A DNA stretch of 64,000 nt, taken from NCBI GenBank assembly GCA_029532415.1, contig JAQOTA010000053.1, positions 1,364,001-1,428,000 of the forward strand, in the 5' to 3' direction. Of this stretch, positions 43,956 through 57,186 are shown piece by piece. Both the position numbers and the translations under genes were made by a program. The stretch's first letter is position 1. Each line of letters opens with the position of its first letter. The notes under the pieces were generated by a model. It was not told where the DNA came from. It saw only the letters and a program-made list of their open reading frames with translations, and made no database searches. The stretch is from Marasmius tenuissimus (lineage: Eukaryota > Basidiomycota > Agaricomycetes > Agaricales > Marasmiaceae).

Positions 43956-44099
43956 GTGTCTGGTGATTTATGCATGGATCTGGATGCAGGCCCTCGGGAG
44001 GTGGAGTCGTGGAGATGGTTGGGATTTTCGGGGAATTCGGAATGGGCGTTTCCTTTGAGGCACCTTCACGCTGATTAATCGTCGTTCGTAGTATGTAAG

Positions 44100-44890
44100 T
44101 CATAATAACTTCGAAAGATTGCTCAAATGTATGGTTGATTCCAACTCGGAGAAGTCATAGTAGAAAATGACCAACAGGTATTTGAGAACGCGGGTCAGGC
44201 GCGTGCCCTTTGCCCTGCCCTAAACTGGCCCGTGCGTGGGTCCTCGAACCATCGCCTGTCACTTATACTCGAAGGCGTTTGACATCGACCACAACGCTTC
44301 TTTCTTCTCTCCCCCCATTGTCTCTGCCATCCGTTGAAACGTTCTGTATCCCTGCCATTCCTCCGATCGTCAACTGAGCGCCATACATAACGCAGAGAAT
44401 TATGGTATTCTGTTGAAGGTCAGTTCATTTCATGCTCAATTCATTGGCATCACTTCTTCATTCCGTATTCCCTCAGTCAGGTAAAACGTCAGTCGTCTGG
44501 GTTTCGATAGATCATTGGTGTTCAGGTGCATTCATCTTCCTACGTCTATCGCCAGCTGCTAACTATTCTGTGTCTTCCACCTAGCAGTCTCCAGCAGCGT
44601 TGACAGGGTTGGACGATCGGAGTCGTATCGGGTTGGATAGATGGTAGGGGGTACAAGGCGCGGTAAGATGGCGCGAGTAGATCTAGACGGAAGTACCTCA
44701 GGGTCCTTAGGCTGGACAAGAGCTTCGCAACTCGTTTCGGCAAGTCCTGCCATCACTTCGTGTCTTCGAGGTAATTCATCTGTAGTCCTTCTTCTCTTCT
44801 CTCTGTACATATCTACAAGTATCATGAATAATAACAATGGATCCAATTATGAAGATCTGAACGAACCAGCCAGCGAGAACCCATCGGAGC
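44100..44890. other. intergenic region, no gene recognised
   Basis: No supported gene. Short plus-strand ORFs around 44.6-44.9 kb end in the small inverted-repeat element and look like chance. Confidence 0.3.
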
Positions 44891-44894
44891 AACA

Positions 44895-45026
44895 GAAAAT
44901 GTCGGATAAGTGCAGATACGCGCGGACAGGCACAGATACCGGCGGAATAAGCGGAAATTGGGCCAGACAGGTGCAGAAATAATCTGTACAGACGAGCAAA
45001 CTCTGCAGATATCTGACATTTTCTGT
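44895..45026. repeat. small inverted-repeat (MITE-like) element
   Basis: CAGAAAATGTCGGATA at the left and TATCTGACATTTTCTG at the right are inverted copies about 130 bp apart. No coding capacity; a target duplication is not obvious. Confidence 0.5.
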
Positions 45027-45442
45027 GCATGCAGATTGTCTCCGAAGACTGCAGATATTCCCAGACCAGCACAGGTGCGGTTTTCACTGGGCTTTAGGCC
45101 TTGAGCCTAAATCCGCTCCGAGGTCGAGCCCAATAGACCCAGCCTGACCCAACACTTGGCAGACAGAGGAAGTCAAAAACGAGTACCCGGCGCGACGTGG
45201 TCCCAGAATGAATGGACTCCGATCCCTCATGTAGAGCTCGCAGTATCTTGGAAAAAGATATCTCTACGGCCCAGCTGAGAAGGAAAGAAAACGCTTGAGC
45301 ACACGCTGCATGCCGTTATTTGGTACTGAGTGTTGGAAGGTGGTCCAGGACGAAAGTGGCTCGTGCGAGACGGTGGGAGAAAAATGAATCGGATCCGAAC
45401 AACAGCTGTCAGCCTTGATCAGGACCGGAAGAACCGTATCCG

Positions 45443-45447
45443 GAGTC
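45443..45447. repeat. target-site duplication GAGTC, left
   Basis: GAGTC immediately before the inverted copia copy; repeated at 54,622-54,626. Confidence 0.95.
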
Positions 45448-45966
45448 TGATGAGCCAGCATAGTTAAAGTGCACAGTGGGTATAACGAAGTAAACCTCAC
45501 ATGGGTAATACACAGAGTGTTCTTGTAGTCTTGAGATGCTTGAGAAGAGGTGATAATCGAGTAGATTGTCCTAAGGCTTAAGGCCTTTCGTCCAGTCTTT
45601 TATACATAAGTTTCTGGTACATGTAATGAGTATTACACTAACTGAAACTACTACTAGAAGTAGGTATTCGGCCCTAAAGGCGTAAAAGACATTAGTACTG
45701 TGTAAGTACTTCTACCATGAATGGTAGTATGCTTGGTGAGCATAGTCGTGTTTGCCTCATGTATTGGAGGCTCTACTTATGCTATTGGATAGCGACTGTC
45801 TATAGTGTCATTTATGATGAAACTACTAGGTACGTAGTGAGATACGTAGACAGAGACGTAGTACTTGCATGAGGACGCAAGTGTTCTAGAGGCGTAGCTC
45901 TATAAATAGTGTGACGCGTAAACAACACGTCAACAGTGTATCACATGATATCCATCATGTTCAACA
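45448..45966 (-). repeat. 3' LTR of copia copy 2
   Basis: 519 bp; ends TGATGAGCC...TTCAACA in plus-strand reading. Confidence 0.95.
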
Positions 45967-45978
45967 CTCCCCCTCACT
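45967..45978 (-). other. polypurine tract of copia copy 2
   Basis: CTCCCCCTCACT on the plus strand, next to the 3' LTR. Confidence 0.85.
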
Positions 45979-46001
45979 AAGTTCATCATGCGATCATGGA
46001 A

Positions 46002-49000
46002 CTAGTGAAATGTTAATCCTAAAGATTGCCTGAACAATTCGAACTTTGTTCTGCCAAGATTCTTCGTAAGAAGATCAGCAGGTTGTTTAGCAGTTTCAAC
46101 GAAATAGATTTTAGTCTTTCCGTGTTCCACTGCTTCCCTGATGAAATGGTATCGATTGTCAATGTGCTTTGTTCTTTTATCAGTAGCTTCATTGCTGCTG
46201 AGAAAGATAGCGCCTTGGTTGTCGCTAACACATGGAACTGATCGAATAGGGAAGTTCAATTCGTTCATCAACGACTTCATCCAGCAAGCCTGACGTGTAC
46301 AGTCAGATAGAGCCATATACTCTGCTTCTGTGGATGATAATGCAACCGTTTTCTGTTTCTGAGAGACCCAGCAAACTGGTGCATTGGCAAGCTTTACGAT
46401 ATATCCAGTCTGTGATCAACGATCATCTTTATCAGTTGCCCAATCAGAGTCAGCAAAGGCAAGTAGTCCTTGGTTGGATCTACCATCGTAAATAAGTTCG
46501 TACTTTGCAGTATGAACAAGGTATTTCACGATGTAAAGCGCCTTCTGGAGATGTTCCTGGTTAGGATTAGCTCCATACTGTGACATCTTGATTACAGCAA
46601 AGGGTATGTCTGGTCTCGTTCCGAGAGCCAAGTAAAGTAATGATCCGATAACCGATTGGAATCTATGCCTAATCTCGGGATTAACCTCCCCCTGGTTTTG
46701 GGTTGGGTTATAGCCTTCTGGCAAAGGCGTATATGCCGTCTTGGCGTTCAGAACTCCGAATTTACGAATTATCTTTTCAAGATAGTCTCGCTGATCAAGG
46801 ATCAGTCTGCGATTCTTCCGATCTCGAGTAATTCGCATTCGCAGAAATTCTGTTGGCTCGCCTAGATCTCGGCATTCCCAGATTTTCATGAATTCGCTTT
46901 TTAGTCTATTGACAAGGTTGCGATCAGGACCCATGAATAAAGCATCGTCGACATAGACGACGGCAATGACCATATTGCCATTCTTGTTGAAGACATATAC
47001 GCCAGCATCGGATAAGCATCGTTTGAATCCCAGACGTTTCATGGATTCAGTACATTGACGCCACCAGGCACGAGAAGCCTGTTTTAATCCGTACAATGCT
47101 TTGCGTAACCTCCAAACCTTGCTGGAGTCCGTAACGAAGCCTTCAGGTTGTTCCATGTAAATCTCCTCGTCTAAGGCACCATACAGAAATGCTGTTTTAA
47201 CGTCTAGCGCAGAGATCTCCCAATCTTCAAGCGCTGCTAGTGCCAATAGAAGTCGTACGGTTTCGAATCGTACTACAGGAGAGAACAACTCGTTATAGTC
47301 TATCCCTTGTTTCTGCGAAAATCCTTTCGCAACAAGTCTTGCCTTTTTACGGCCATCAGACTTGATGTCAAATACCCAGCGGGATTTCACCGCTTTTCGG
47401 CCTTTGGGTAGTGTGACCACATCAAAAACGTTTCTATCTTTGAGTGATTGTAATTCCAGTCTGCATGCTGCTTCCCAAGATGGTCGTTCATCTTTAGGAC
47501 GCTTCTGGACTTGTTTGTATGTCCATTCACGAACGTTATCATAACTACTGGCTTGTAAACCATATAGTTGATGACCGTTATTCAGCAAGTAAACCAAGTA
47601 ATTTTCTCCCCCTTGCTGAGCAAGATCGCTCATATCGTCATCCGTGTCCATAGGAGCGGCTGGATCAGGAACCCTATTTGGTATTGTTTCAGGTTCATTT
47701 GTCGGATAAATTTGACTTTGCCAGCGTGCTTGAGAATCGATATCGCGTTCGATCTCAACAGGATGTCGGTTTCCATAAACATTAAACGGACGGTTGGGAG
47801 TTACTCTATTTCTTGGAGGGTTTCTTCTGGCAGCTGCTGGTGGAGGAGCTCGTAAGTTCTCCCACTCATCATAGTCAGCTTGGCGAAACCCAAAAGGATT
47901 TGTTCGTCCAGAAGAACCAGCAGACCGTGGATCCGGACCATACTGATTAGGATTGTGATCGGAGCCTTTCGGTGGTCCGAATCCATCAGTATTTGGATGA
48001 TTGCCGTTGTGCACATCATCGCTTTTATCATCCGGGATAGGATCCAAGGGAGGATCTCCCCCAGGCTGATGATCGTCATCATCTGATCCTGGTGGAGGTG
48101 GAGGATTGAAGAAATCATCATCATTGTGATGATCTTCATGGCCATCATATGGGTACGTTGGAAAGGGTATAGACCGGACAGGTTTGTCGGTTTTATCAAA
48201 CTCTATGGATCCGGGCACTTCTTTCTGACATTTAGGAAACCAGTTCTCATCGAAAACTGCTTGTGGAGTAATGTATACAGAATTGTTGGTTGTTCGAAAG
48301 AATCGATAAGCTTTTGATCCGCTCTCGTAACCAATGAAGATCATTGCTTCAGAGTGTGGAGCAAGCTTATTTTTACGTTTCGGTATGTATGCATATGCGC
48401 CACAACCGAACGTCCCGAAGTATGAAACATCAGGCTTCTTGTTTTCAAACAATTCAACTGGAGTTCTATATTTCCTTGAACGAATAGGAGTTCTATTGTA
48501 GATATGGACGGCTGTGAGAATTGTAAATTCCCACCAGTTTTCAGGCGCACAAGCCTGAAAGCGCATAGCTTCAGATTTTTCTCGTAGTGTACGATTAAAT
48601 CTTTCTGCTCGTCCATTCTGTTCATGCACGTTGGGAGAACCTCTTTGTGGAAATATTCCTAGAGAGTTATACCAGTCCCATTGTTCATTTGAAAAGAATT
48701 CTCCCCCTCGATCGAAATGCACACTTTTGACCTTTTTATTAATCTGGCGCTCTACAAGAGCTAGCCAATTGCGCAATTTCTGATCTGTATCGCTCTTTTT
48801 ACGAATTGGATATACCCATCCGTATGATGTTGCATCATCGAATAAGGTTAAAGCATATTCGTTTTGATAGTAAGAGCGAGTTGGATATTCTATCAAATCA
48901 CCGTGCACGAGCTCAAGAGGCTCCTTAGCTCGTTTAGAGGATAAAGGGTACGATTTGGCAACCATTTTGCCTTTGGCACAGCCTCGGCATGGCTTCGTTT

Positions 49001-52000
49001 CTCCCTTCGAAGTAACCAACTTCGTTGGAAGCCCTTTAACATTATCCATTAATTTTCCTAAGACTCTGGGATCACAGTGTCCCATACGTCTGTGCCATAA
49101 TTCAGAAGTATTGAAAGATACTACGGATGTGAAGGAAGTTTCTCCCACAAGAACCTTCGCGTTCATCCATCGTAAAGGATCATCTTTATGGCTTGGGTAA
49201 AAGCTCATTAAAAGAGAATCATCTTTCTTACTCCGGATCGAAGTCTCTGGAGAGTCCAGTAAAGTATAGTAACCTATACTCCGGAACTTCCCACTAGAGA
49301 TTAAACGATGTGGGCTGTCGGGATTATACATCACTGGGTATAACTTTGTGACTTGCGTCACTCCTGCGCTATTGGTATGTCGGATAAGGACAGTACCATA
49401 GCCTACTATTTGCACATTTGCTTTATCACCCGCTGATGTAGTAAGACTTATTGGCATTTCCAAAGTCTGATAGTCTGAGAAATCCGTTTTATACGGAGTC
49501 ATATGCGCTGATGCCCCGCTATCAAGTAGCCAGGCATTTCGCGTATTTCTCACTTCACAATCACTCGAAAATGCAGCAGAAAACGACTTATATTTCGTCG
49601 TTGCATATACAGAAGTAATACTACATTTCCTTGGTACTGAGTTCCTTAGGATATGGTAGTTCTGCATCGAGGATTTAGTGAAAGTTTGACTATTAGAACT
49701 TTGAAACACTTGCCAGTCTCCACGATCGTTGCTTTCAGCCCAATCGTTATCAACTCCTTCAAGACCATCTCCATAGTCACCATCATCAAAGTACCGTTCA
49801 TGCCATTGAAGCGGTTCTTGATTCTGACTTTGGAATGTTTGGCGAACAAGATGCTCTCGTCTTGTTCTGAGTTCTTCTTGATAACGTTGATTTGCGGCCT
49901 CTTCAACTTCTATCCAAGCTTCCAATTGGCGTCTATAGTTCTGCCATTGAACGAATCTCGTGGCTTGATATGGCTGATTGTTATTAACAACCAAAGTAAT
50001 ATTGCCAATACTTGTGCCATCAGCAACGTGTAAGGGCGGTCCATTGGTCCTTAGTCCAATTACTGCAGGTCCGTAATTCTCAAATTGAGAGTTTCGGGGA
50101 TCACTTGGAGATGTAACCCAAGGGTCAACCTCAGGTTGTTCATCTACCGGACTAAGTCTTTCCGGTTGATCTGGTGGAGCAGTGGTTGGACGAGAAGGTA
50201 CATCAATGTAATCCTCTTCTAAGGATTGTATGCCATAAAAGGATTCGGGAGAGCTTGGAGGTGTGTGAATGATTTGGTCCTGCCATTGTCGTACTCTAGG
50301 TGGTGTAGTTGCGGGGCGATTTATGTATTCATGGGTAGTAGGGATTGGAGATTTGGAACGATTAAGTGACTCGGCTAATTCCATGAAATCTCCAGGGTAT
50401 GTTCTTGGTCGTTCACTGAAGCGACCACCCTCAAGTTCTCTTCGAGGAATATCAGCCTGAGTCATGGGAACAGACATTCTAATGTTGTTCATCCATTTGT
50501 ACAAGTGCGTATGCCAATTATGAACATCTGGAAGACTAAGATGAGGGATAAAGCGAACCCAGCGCCTATTAAACCCTGGTTGTCTCCATTGAGATGTTCT
50601 AAATTGACTCGCTCTTATGTCTGTCGTTCCGAATAACCATTTCCCTTCAAGACCAAGCTTGACTAACGAATGCCAGAAGATAGGATTCAACACTTGTATA
50701 GGAAGTGTGAAGTTCTTCTTGTTGACTCGGAAAGCCTCATCCACCGAAGTTGAACGAGGGTTTTTTACTCGTTGAACAAAATCTTCAACGGTGCTGATCC
50801 AATTTTTATTATTGATTTCAGCTATAACCGTCGATAGGTGTTGAAGGTTCCAGGTTTGGTATTCGTAATGAAGCGTGAACTTGGTATCTTCTACTGTTTC
50901 CACATGTAATATCCTTTGTTGTATGCGTAATTCATGAAGAGCTTGACGAGGTGTCATGTTGTGCACTGCATCTCTTCTGATAGCATACATAACGACATAT
51001 TCTCTGGTCCTGATCAGAATCCAGATCCAAAGATTGTGGTCTGGTATACTGCGTATTGATTTATAGCGCATTCTGATCATGGATTCCTTTAGTGCTATGT
51101 CGTTAGTCGTCTGATCTCCGAAGTCTCGGAATTCTTCGACAACAGGAATTGGGAGTCTAATCCCATTTATTATTTGTGGTCTATTATTCCTGAGGTTAAC
51201 ACGGCGCATTATGTTGTCATGTTGTTCTTTGTATTCTTGTAAGAATCGCCATTCAACTTTTCTATTGATGAGAGGTGGCTCTTTTATGTCATCTCCATCT
51301 TGAGAATAGTTTTCTGGTCTGAACAAATGAACAAAATCGGCGTGGTTCCTAGGAAACATAGAATTTGCCCATGGTCCATAATCGTCAGGAGGTGTAGAAA
51401 CAGTTACACATATGTCTTCTTGTGTGGGTGATGCTACTTCGAGATTCTCACCTTGGTCAACTTCGTCCGCAGGCGAAGTATGATTAGGTGTCGCCTCTCG
51501 TCGTGGCATTGTGAAGATGATTTCTTCATTACTATGCGCGCCATAAGAGTATTCAGAACATGTATGACTATCATTTGATGAATTATCAGATGAAGAGTCA
51601 CTATCAGGTTCCGTTGGAGTATCAGAGATGTATACCAAAGATGGTATTTCATCTCCATCGCTGTCTATGTTTGAATTGGAAATAGTAGCCGAAGCGATAG
51701 CTTCTTCTACTTGTCGAACCTGTTCATCTAGTTGAACAGTTCGTCTATTGTTCCATTCTTGTACAGAGATATGCCGTACAGGACGACTTTCTCTGTCAGC
51801 AGCGATTCTCTCTTCTAGACGTGCTTGTTGGAGATCATACGTGTTTTGGAACGGGTTTGGTGCAGATGTGCTACCAGTGGGGTAGTGGTAGGACATATGA
51901 ACGTTTACTGGCCCAGCCATTTCCCGTTCAAAAACTGAGCTGATTTGCTCGTTTACTGCATTAATTCGTTTCTGGTATTCAGAAGGTTTCTCAGAAGGTT

Positions 52001-53081
52001 CAAGTACCGCAGTGTGCGATTGTTGCCCCCCTTTTTGAGTATCCTTCTTTTTTCCTTTGCCTTTTCCTTTGCCCTTTCCTCCTTTCTTCTTCCCTTTCTT
52101 GGAAGAAGATCCACCTTGGTTCTGATTGTTCTGGTTCTGGTTATTGTTTTTATTATTGTTCTTCTTTTGATTAGCAGAAGTACCAGAACGAGACTGATCA
52201 GACCATTTAGGAGGAGAGTTAAATCTATTAACACCAGAAATTTTGGCGTTATGGGCGGTATAGGCAGCAGGACCAGAATGAATCCCATTCCTTCTATTCC
52301 ATTCATTTGTTATTGCAGCAATCAAATCGGTAGGTTTAAGTTCTTCCTTCTTCATACGGGATACTTGCTGCTTGAAAAGCTGCCAGCGCTTTTCATTAAG
52401 CTTAGCTGTGATCATTAAGCACAGTAAATCGTCCGAAATTTCTACTCCGTGATCCTTAAGTTGGTCCCGAACAGTCAGCATGTAACTGATTCCTGGGACT
52501 GGATTAAGGTGTTCAGGAAGTTGGACGTTATGCAAGTCCGTATATAGATTCATCATCTTTGAAGAAGACTGAACCCCAAATGTAGATTTGAGTTTAGATA
52601 AGGTTGAGATTACCGAAGTTTTATCAACATGCGCGTCGTGAGCACGACGAGTTCGCATTTTGATAATACCAATTACTTTGTTACGCCTAGAAGTCCACTC
52701 AGCTAGAGCGGTAGCTTCTCCTGAAGTAGCAGGAGAAGATGTTTCAGGCATTTCTTCATCCAAGGCTTGGGGTATGCCTTGGGTAAAGAGGTAACCTTCA
52801 AGTAATCGGTACCAATCTTCGAAATTCGAACCATCATCTAGCAAAACTGGAATGATACTGATTCCTCCTGACCCAGCAGGAAAGTTGCTGTCCGCAACCT
52901 GAGAGTACAACGGTTCCGTATTGTAGTTAAAAACTTCTACAGAATTTTCTACTTCCGTTCCCAGAGTATATCCCGGCGTATTTCGAACAAACGTCGTTGG
53001 GGGATTACCACTTGGAGAATGAGAAGCAGACCTTGATCCTGATTGAGACATATTGAGGTCTGCCAAAAGTCCCGTGAGCAT
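46002..53081 (-). pseudogene. copia Gag-Pol polyprotein, copy 2, one TGA stop
   Basis: ATG 53,081 to stop 46,002; 2,360 codons, same length as copy 1. It is open for 2,221 codons and then meets TGA at 46,418-46,416, at exactly the codon (2,222) where copy 1 also has TGA, inside RNase H (ADSDWATDKDDR-stop-SQTGYIV). Protease, HHCC, DD35E integrase and YVDD reverse transcriptase are all intact, and the roughly 830-residue region between Gag and protease is kept. Copia relatives have Arg at the stop position. The remaining RNase H (STEAEYMALSDC, SDNQGAIF) follows in frame. If the stop is absolute the element lacks the end of RNase H. Confidence 0.95.
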
Positions 53082-54090
53082 ACTCTTCAAATATAGAAGG
53101 GTGGAGCCAAGAGAGTGTCAATCGACGAAGGCTTCTAAGAAGCACCCATAAATAAATAGGGTTCGATGCACACCGAGAAATGCTCCAAAGGTCTAGGACT
53201 TTTAACAGGCTGTATGCGTCAAACAGATCATGGGGTGTACCGCGTGCAGGTAGTGCAGGGGAGTTAATCTGGTTACAAAGCCCTGCCCAATTGCTAGGGT
53301 CTTACAACGTTCCCAGTGTGTATCGGTGTCTGGTGTCCCATCGTGCTATCTGGTCTCAACCCCAGACTAGCAAAAGTATGAGTGATCAGCTCATACTATC
53401 CGAATGACCCATTGAAAGTTATTATTAAACCTAGTCATCCATATGAATTGAGTTCATGCACCCTCTGCCTTAGGCATGTCGGTGACCAGAAAGCAATCAT
53501 AGGTGAGTTTAGAGTTTAACAATAACGTGGAAGAGAGGGGTCATCGGGAGGGGAGTCCCTGTACATACTAAAATGGCCATGTGATACCGTAAAACTGTAT
53601 AGTATCAAAACCTAGTTGTAAGGAGATCAAATCTCCCAGCATGTATATCATGCCCGGTCTTTCGACCGTCAGGAATCATGGCGAGTTGGTTTATAAGCAC
53701 AACCCCATAGACCCCTAAACGATGCCTCATGGTGAGGATCATCGCCAACCATTGGTTTTCATCGGCATTAGGCAGTGATAATTTAAGATCAAAGCCCAAT
53801 CCGGGTTATCAGCAGGGAGACAGAGCCGCTGACGCGGATAGGTCTATGCCGAAGAAGATGAAGCCAAGACAGTATGTACATGCGTTCGTGCAACATGCAA
53901 CAGTACAGGGACGAAGTGGATAGGTGTAAAGGGAACTAACAACCCTTAACCTTGACACCAGACGATGACAAGCCCGACATCGCTAGAGACTTCCATAACC
54001 CATGTAGGTTACAGGTCGTCCGCTAGGATGGTGGCGACACACGGGAGCTAGGCTACTCCGATCATAACATCGACCTGACCACCGCTTGCG

Positions 54091-54102
54091 GGGCCCATAA
54101 CC
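54091..54102 (-). promoter_or_regulatory. primer-binding site of copia copy 2
   Basis: GGGCCCATAACC on the plus strand, abutting the 5' LTR; same half-tRNA initiator-Met type as copy 1. Confidence 0.75.
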
Positions 54103-54621
54103 TGATGAGCCAGCATAGTTAAAGTGCACAGTGGGTATAACGAAGTAAACCTCACATGGGTAATACACAGAGTGTTCTTGTAGTCTTGAGATGCTTGAGA
54201 AGAGGTGATAATCGAGTAGATTGTCCTAAGGCTTAAGGCCTTTCGTCCAGTCTTTTATACATAAGTTTCTGGTACATGTAATGAGTATTACACTAACTGA
54301 AACTACTACTAGAAGTAGGTATTCGGCCCTAAAGGCGTAAAAGACATTAGTACTGTGTAAGTACTTCTACCATGAATGGTAGTATGCTTGGTGAGCATAG
54401 TCGTGTTTGCCTCATGTATTGGAGGCTCTACTTATGCTATTGGATAGCGACTGTCTATAGTGTCATTTATGATGAAACTACTAGGTACGTAGTGAGATAC
54501 GTAGACAGAGACGTAGTACTTGCATGAGGACGCAAGTGTTCTAGAGGCGTAGCTCTATAAATAGTGTGACGCGTAAACAACACGTCAACAGTGTATCACA
54601 TGATATCCATCATGTTCAACA
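54103..54621 (-). repeat. 5' LTR of copia copy 2
   Basis: 519 bp; promoter faces left, away from the asparagine synthetase gene. Followed by GAGTC (54,622-54,626). Confidence 0.95.
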
Positions 54622-54859
54622 GAGTCCCACCACCACACCACTGGGACCTACAACCGCGGATGACTCCCAGCTTATGTTTGTCGTGAGATTCCCTTTCGCA
54701 TGCAAATGCTTCGGAAATTCCACAAACGCCTAAATGTCGCCGAGTAAAGAACCGATGTCCCGACAGAGAATACAAACACCCTAAAACAGCGGAAGATGAC
54801 ATACGGTATGCACGACTCCGCAAAGCTAAGCGAGTCGCTACCCGTCTTCTCCGAACATC

Positions 54860-57186
54860 ATGTGTGGAATAACTGCAATCAAGTTTGTCTCGCTCAGTGG
54901 TCATGACGGTGCTCGAGCAAGCTTGGAGAAAAGCCTTGCAGGATCAATCGAGGCGATGAGGCACAGAGGGCCGGATTCATCTGGGATTTATGTGGATGCG
55001 AACAGAATGATTGGTGAGTGCTTCACGCCGCTGAACTGATTTTGAACGATTCTGATCACCTATGTGAAGGCCTCGCGCACACTCGCTTGTCAATCATCGA
55101 TCTCGGAGGAGGCCAGCAACCTCTACACGATGATGAGGGATCAGTCCACGCGGTCGTTGCTGGAGAATTGTATGACTATGACAATCTTAGAAAGCAATTG
55201 GAGGATAGAGGATGTCGCTTCAATTCTAACGTTGACTCAGAACTCGTCATTCACTTGTACGTTGTACACTTTCTCATTCCATTGGCTAATTCTGGTTAAG
55301 TTGAACACTGTTCTAGATACAAGATTCATGGATTGAATCTCGTCCAACATCTACGAGGAGAATTTGCTTTTGTCCTTTACGATGAAAATCGTCAGCTCCT
55401 GTTCGCAGCAAGAGACCGTTTTGGGATTAAACCCCTCTATTATACCCTCGTAGACGGGCAACTGATGATTGCAAGCGAAATGAAAGCTCTGCTGTCGTTG
55501 GGATGGAAGCCCGAATGGGATATGGACAGCATCGTCAACTCCGGCGAGTTTTGCGACAATAGGACAGTCTTCAAGGGCGTCTTCAAGGTGAGTCCAATTT
55601 CTTCAATAAGCGACATGATGAATAATTCATTACTCGATTGAACATAGCTACCAGCGGGGCAGCAGCTGACCCTTCGTCGAACTGGACAACTCAAGATACA
55701 GTCATATTGGGATCAAGCTTATCCACGGCTGGAGCAACCGGAAACGCGTTCTATCGACGAAATGATACAAGGGGTGAGATCTCGCCTGGTCGACGCGGTT
55801 AAGGCTCGCCTGCGCTCTGATGTCCCTCTGGGCGTGTATCTGAGCGGTGGTATTGACAGCGCGGTTGTTGCCGGAATCGCAGCGTCGCTGCTGAAGGAGC
55901 GCGACCCCAATGCAAAGCTGACTACGTTTACTCTGTCATTTCCGGGTACGTTCTGGACCTTGTCTGTTGTCCAGGTCATAAATAGAACTCGAGAACAGGT
56001 CGGAGCGAACACGACGAAGGCCCCATTGCTATGCGAATGGCGCAATCGATTGGCGCAAATGTTCACCTTGTACAACCTACAGAGGAAGACCTCGTCAATT
56101 GTTTCGAACGGGCGGTCTACCACTCCGAGCAGCTTGCCCTGAGCCTCACCGGACCTGGCAAATTGCTTCTGGCAGAATACGTCCGCAAACTCGGGCACAA
56201 AGTCGTTCTCACCGGTGAAGGTGCCGATGAAATGTTTGGTGGTTACACCTTCTTCATTGGGAACTTCGTTCGTGCTATCGACCCTGCCGCTGTTCCCCTG
56301 GGGATCCCTTTACCGACTTCAGAAGAGCTCGAAGCGACCCGGAAAGCTATGGAAGGGCGGCGACCACCACAAGACCATTATTCGTTGGGATCGCCACCAC
56401 CCTCGACCACTCAGTCAGATATGGGTCTCGTTACAGTTCATAAGGCCTTCGCGGTCTCAACTTATGGTCAAGCATTCTACCGCCCTGAGATAATACTAGA
56501 ATTAGGGGTGCCGGACTCACCATTATCGGTCGCAGAAGGTTTGAAGGCAGAGGCAAGAGCTAAGATGACTTCGGGACAATGGCATCCCTTGAATGGTGCA
56601 TTGGTACGTGACCGATGTGCTATTCTCCTCCTCTTCTGATCATCGCCCGCTCTTAGTACACAGTCTCAAATACTCTGTTGACAAACGGGCTCTTGAACGC
56701 TGTAGGGGACCGCGCAGAGATGGCTGCCTCTATAGAAGGTCGACCCCCGTTTTTGGATCACCGCCTGGTGGAATATGCGAACGGGCTCCCACCGTGAGCG
56801 ATGGCCATTTTCTGATCTTACACTTCGCTCAATCAGCCCTTGGTTTTAGATCTGTGAAAATAATGCCGTCGCTAGCGGGCGAAGAATCAGGCCACCGGAA
56901 GTGGTCTTTCACAGAGAAATGGATCCTACGAGAAGCTGCCAAGCCGTTCGTCACCGAAGAAATTTACAAGAACAGGAAATCCCAGTTCAACACCCCACTC
57001 CCTCCACCCACTCTACCAGCTGATTCAGAGTTTGCCTTGACGCCTCTTCAGAGATTACTGAAAAATAGGCTTACTGAAGAGACCGTGGAGAACCTTGGGT
57101 GGGCGAATTGGGGCCATATCTGTGGGATTTTGAAGGAGTATCTGAGTGGCCCCCAGATTACCCGGCAGATGGAGGGTTGGACATGA
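54860..57186 (+). CDS. asparagine synthetase (glutamine-hydrolysing), C-terminus frameshifted
   Basis: Makes asparagine from aspartate, ATP and glutamine. Seven exons: 54,860-55,013; 55,070-55,256; 55,317-55,587; 55,648-55,945; 55,999-56,603; 56,657-56,793; 56,850-57,186 (introns 53-60 nt, all in phase); 662 aa as read. MCGI gives Cys2, the glutaminase nucleophile; RHRGPDSSGI, LSIIDL, GEFAFVLYDE and RDRFGIKPLYY complete that domain. The synthetase domain has the ATP P-loop LGVYLSGGIDSAVV, VVLTGEGADEMFGGY and SIEGRPPFLDHRLVEY. At a five-C run (57,150-57,154) the frame closes early (ITRQMEGWT-stop), while the next frame continues with RILLGILSFVVLQERFG to TGA 57,261-57,263, the expected family ending. 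One extra C would join them. A copia element sits 238 bp upstream. Confidence 0.93.

Larger units (their letters stand above)
45448..54621 (-). mobile_element. Ty1/copia LTR retrotransposon, copy 2 (9,174 bp)
   Basis: Same family as 17,816-26,988, opposite orientation. Two 519-bp LTRs that I read as identical, primer-binding site 54,091-54,102, polypurine tract 45,967-45,978, Gag-Pol frame of the same length with only one internal TGA. It differs from copy 1 in the LTR (for example ACGTACCTAGTAG versus ACGTACATCTAG), so the two copies inserted independently. Confidence 0.97.
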
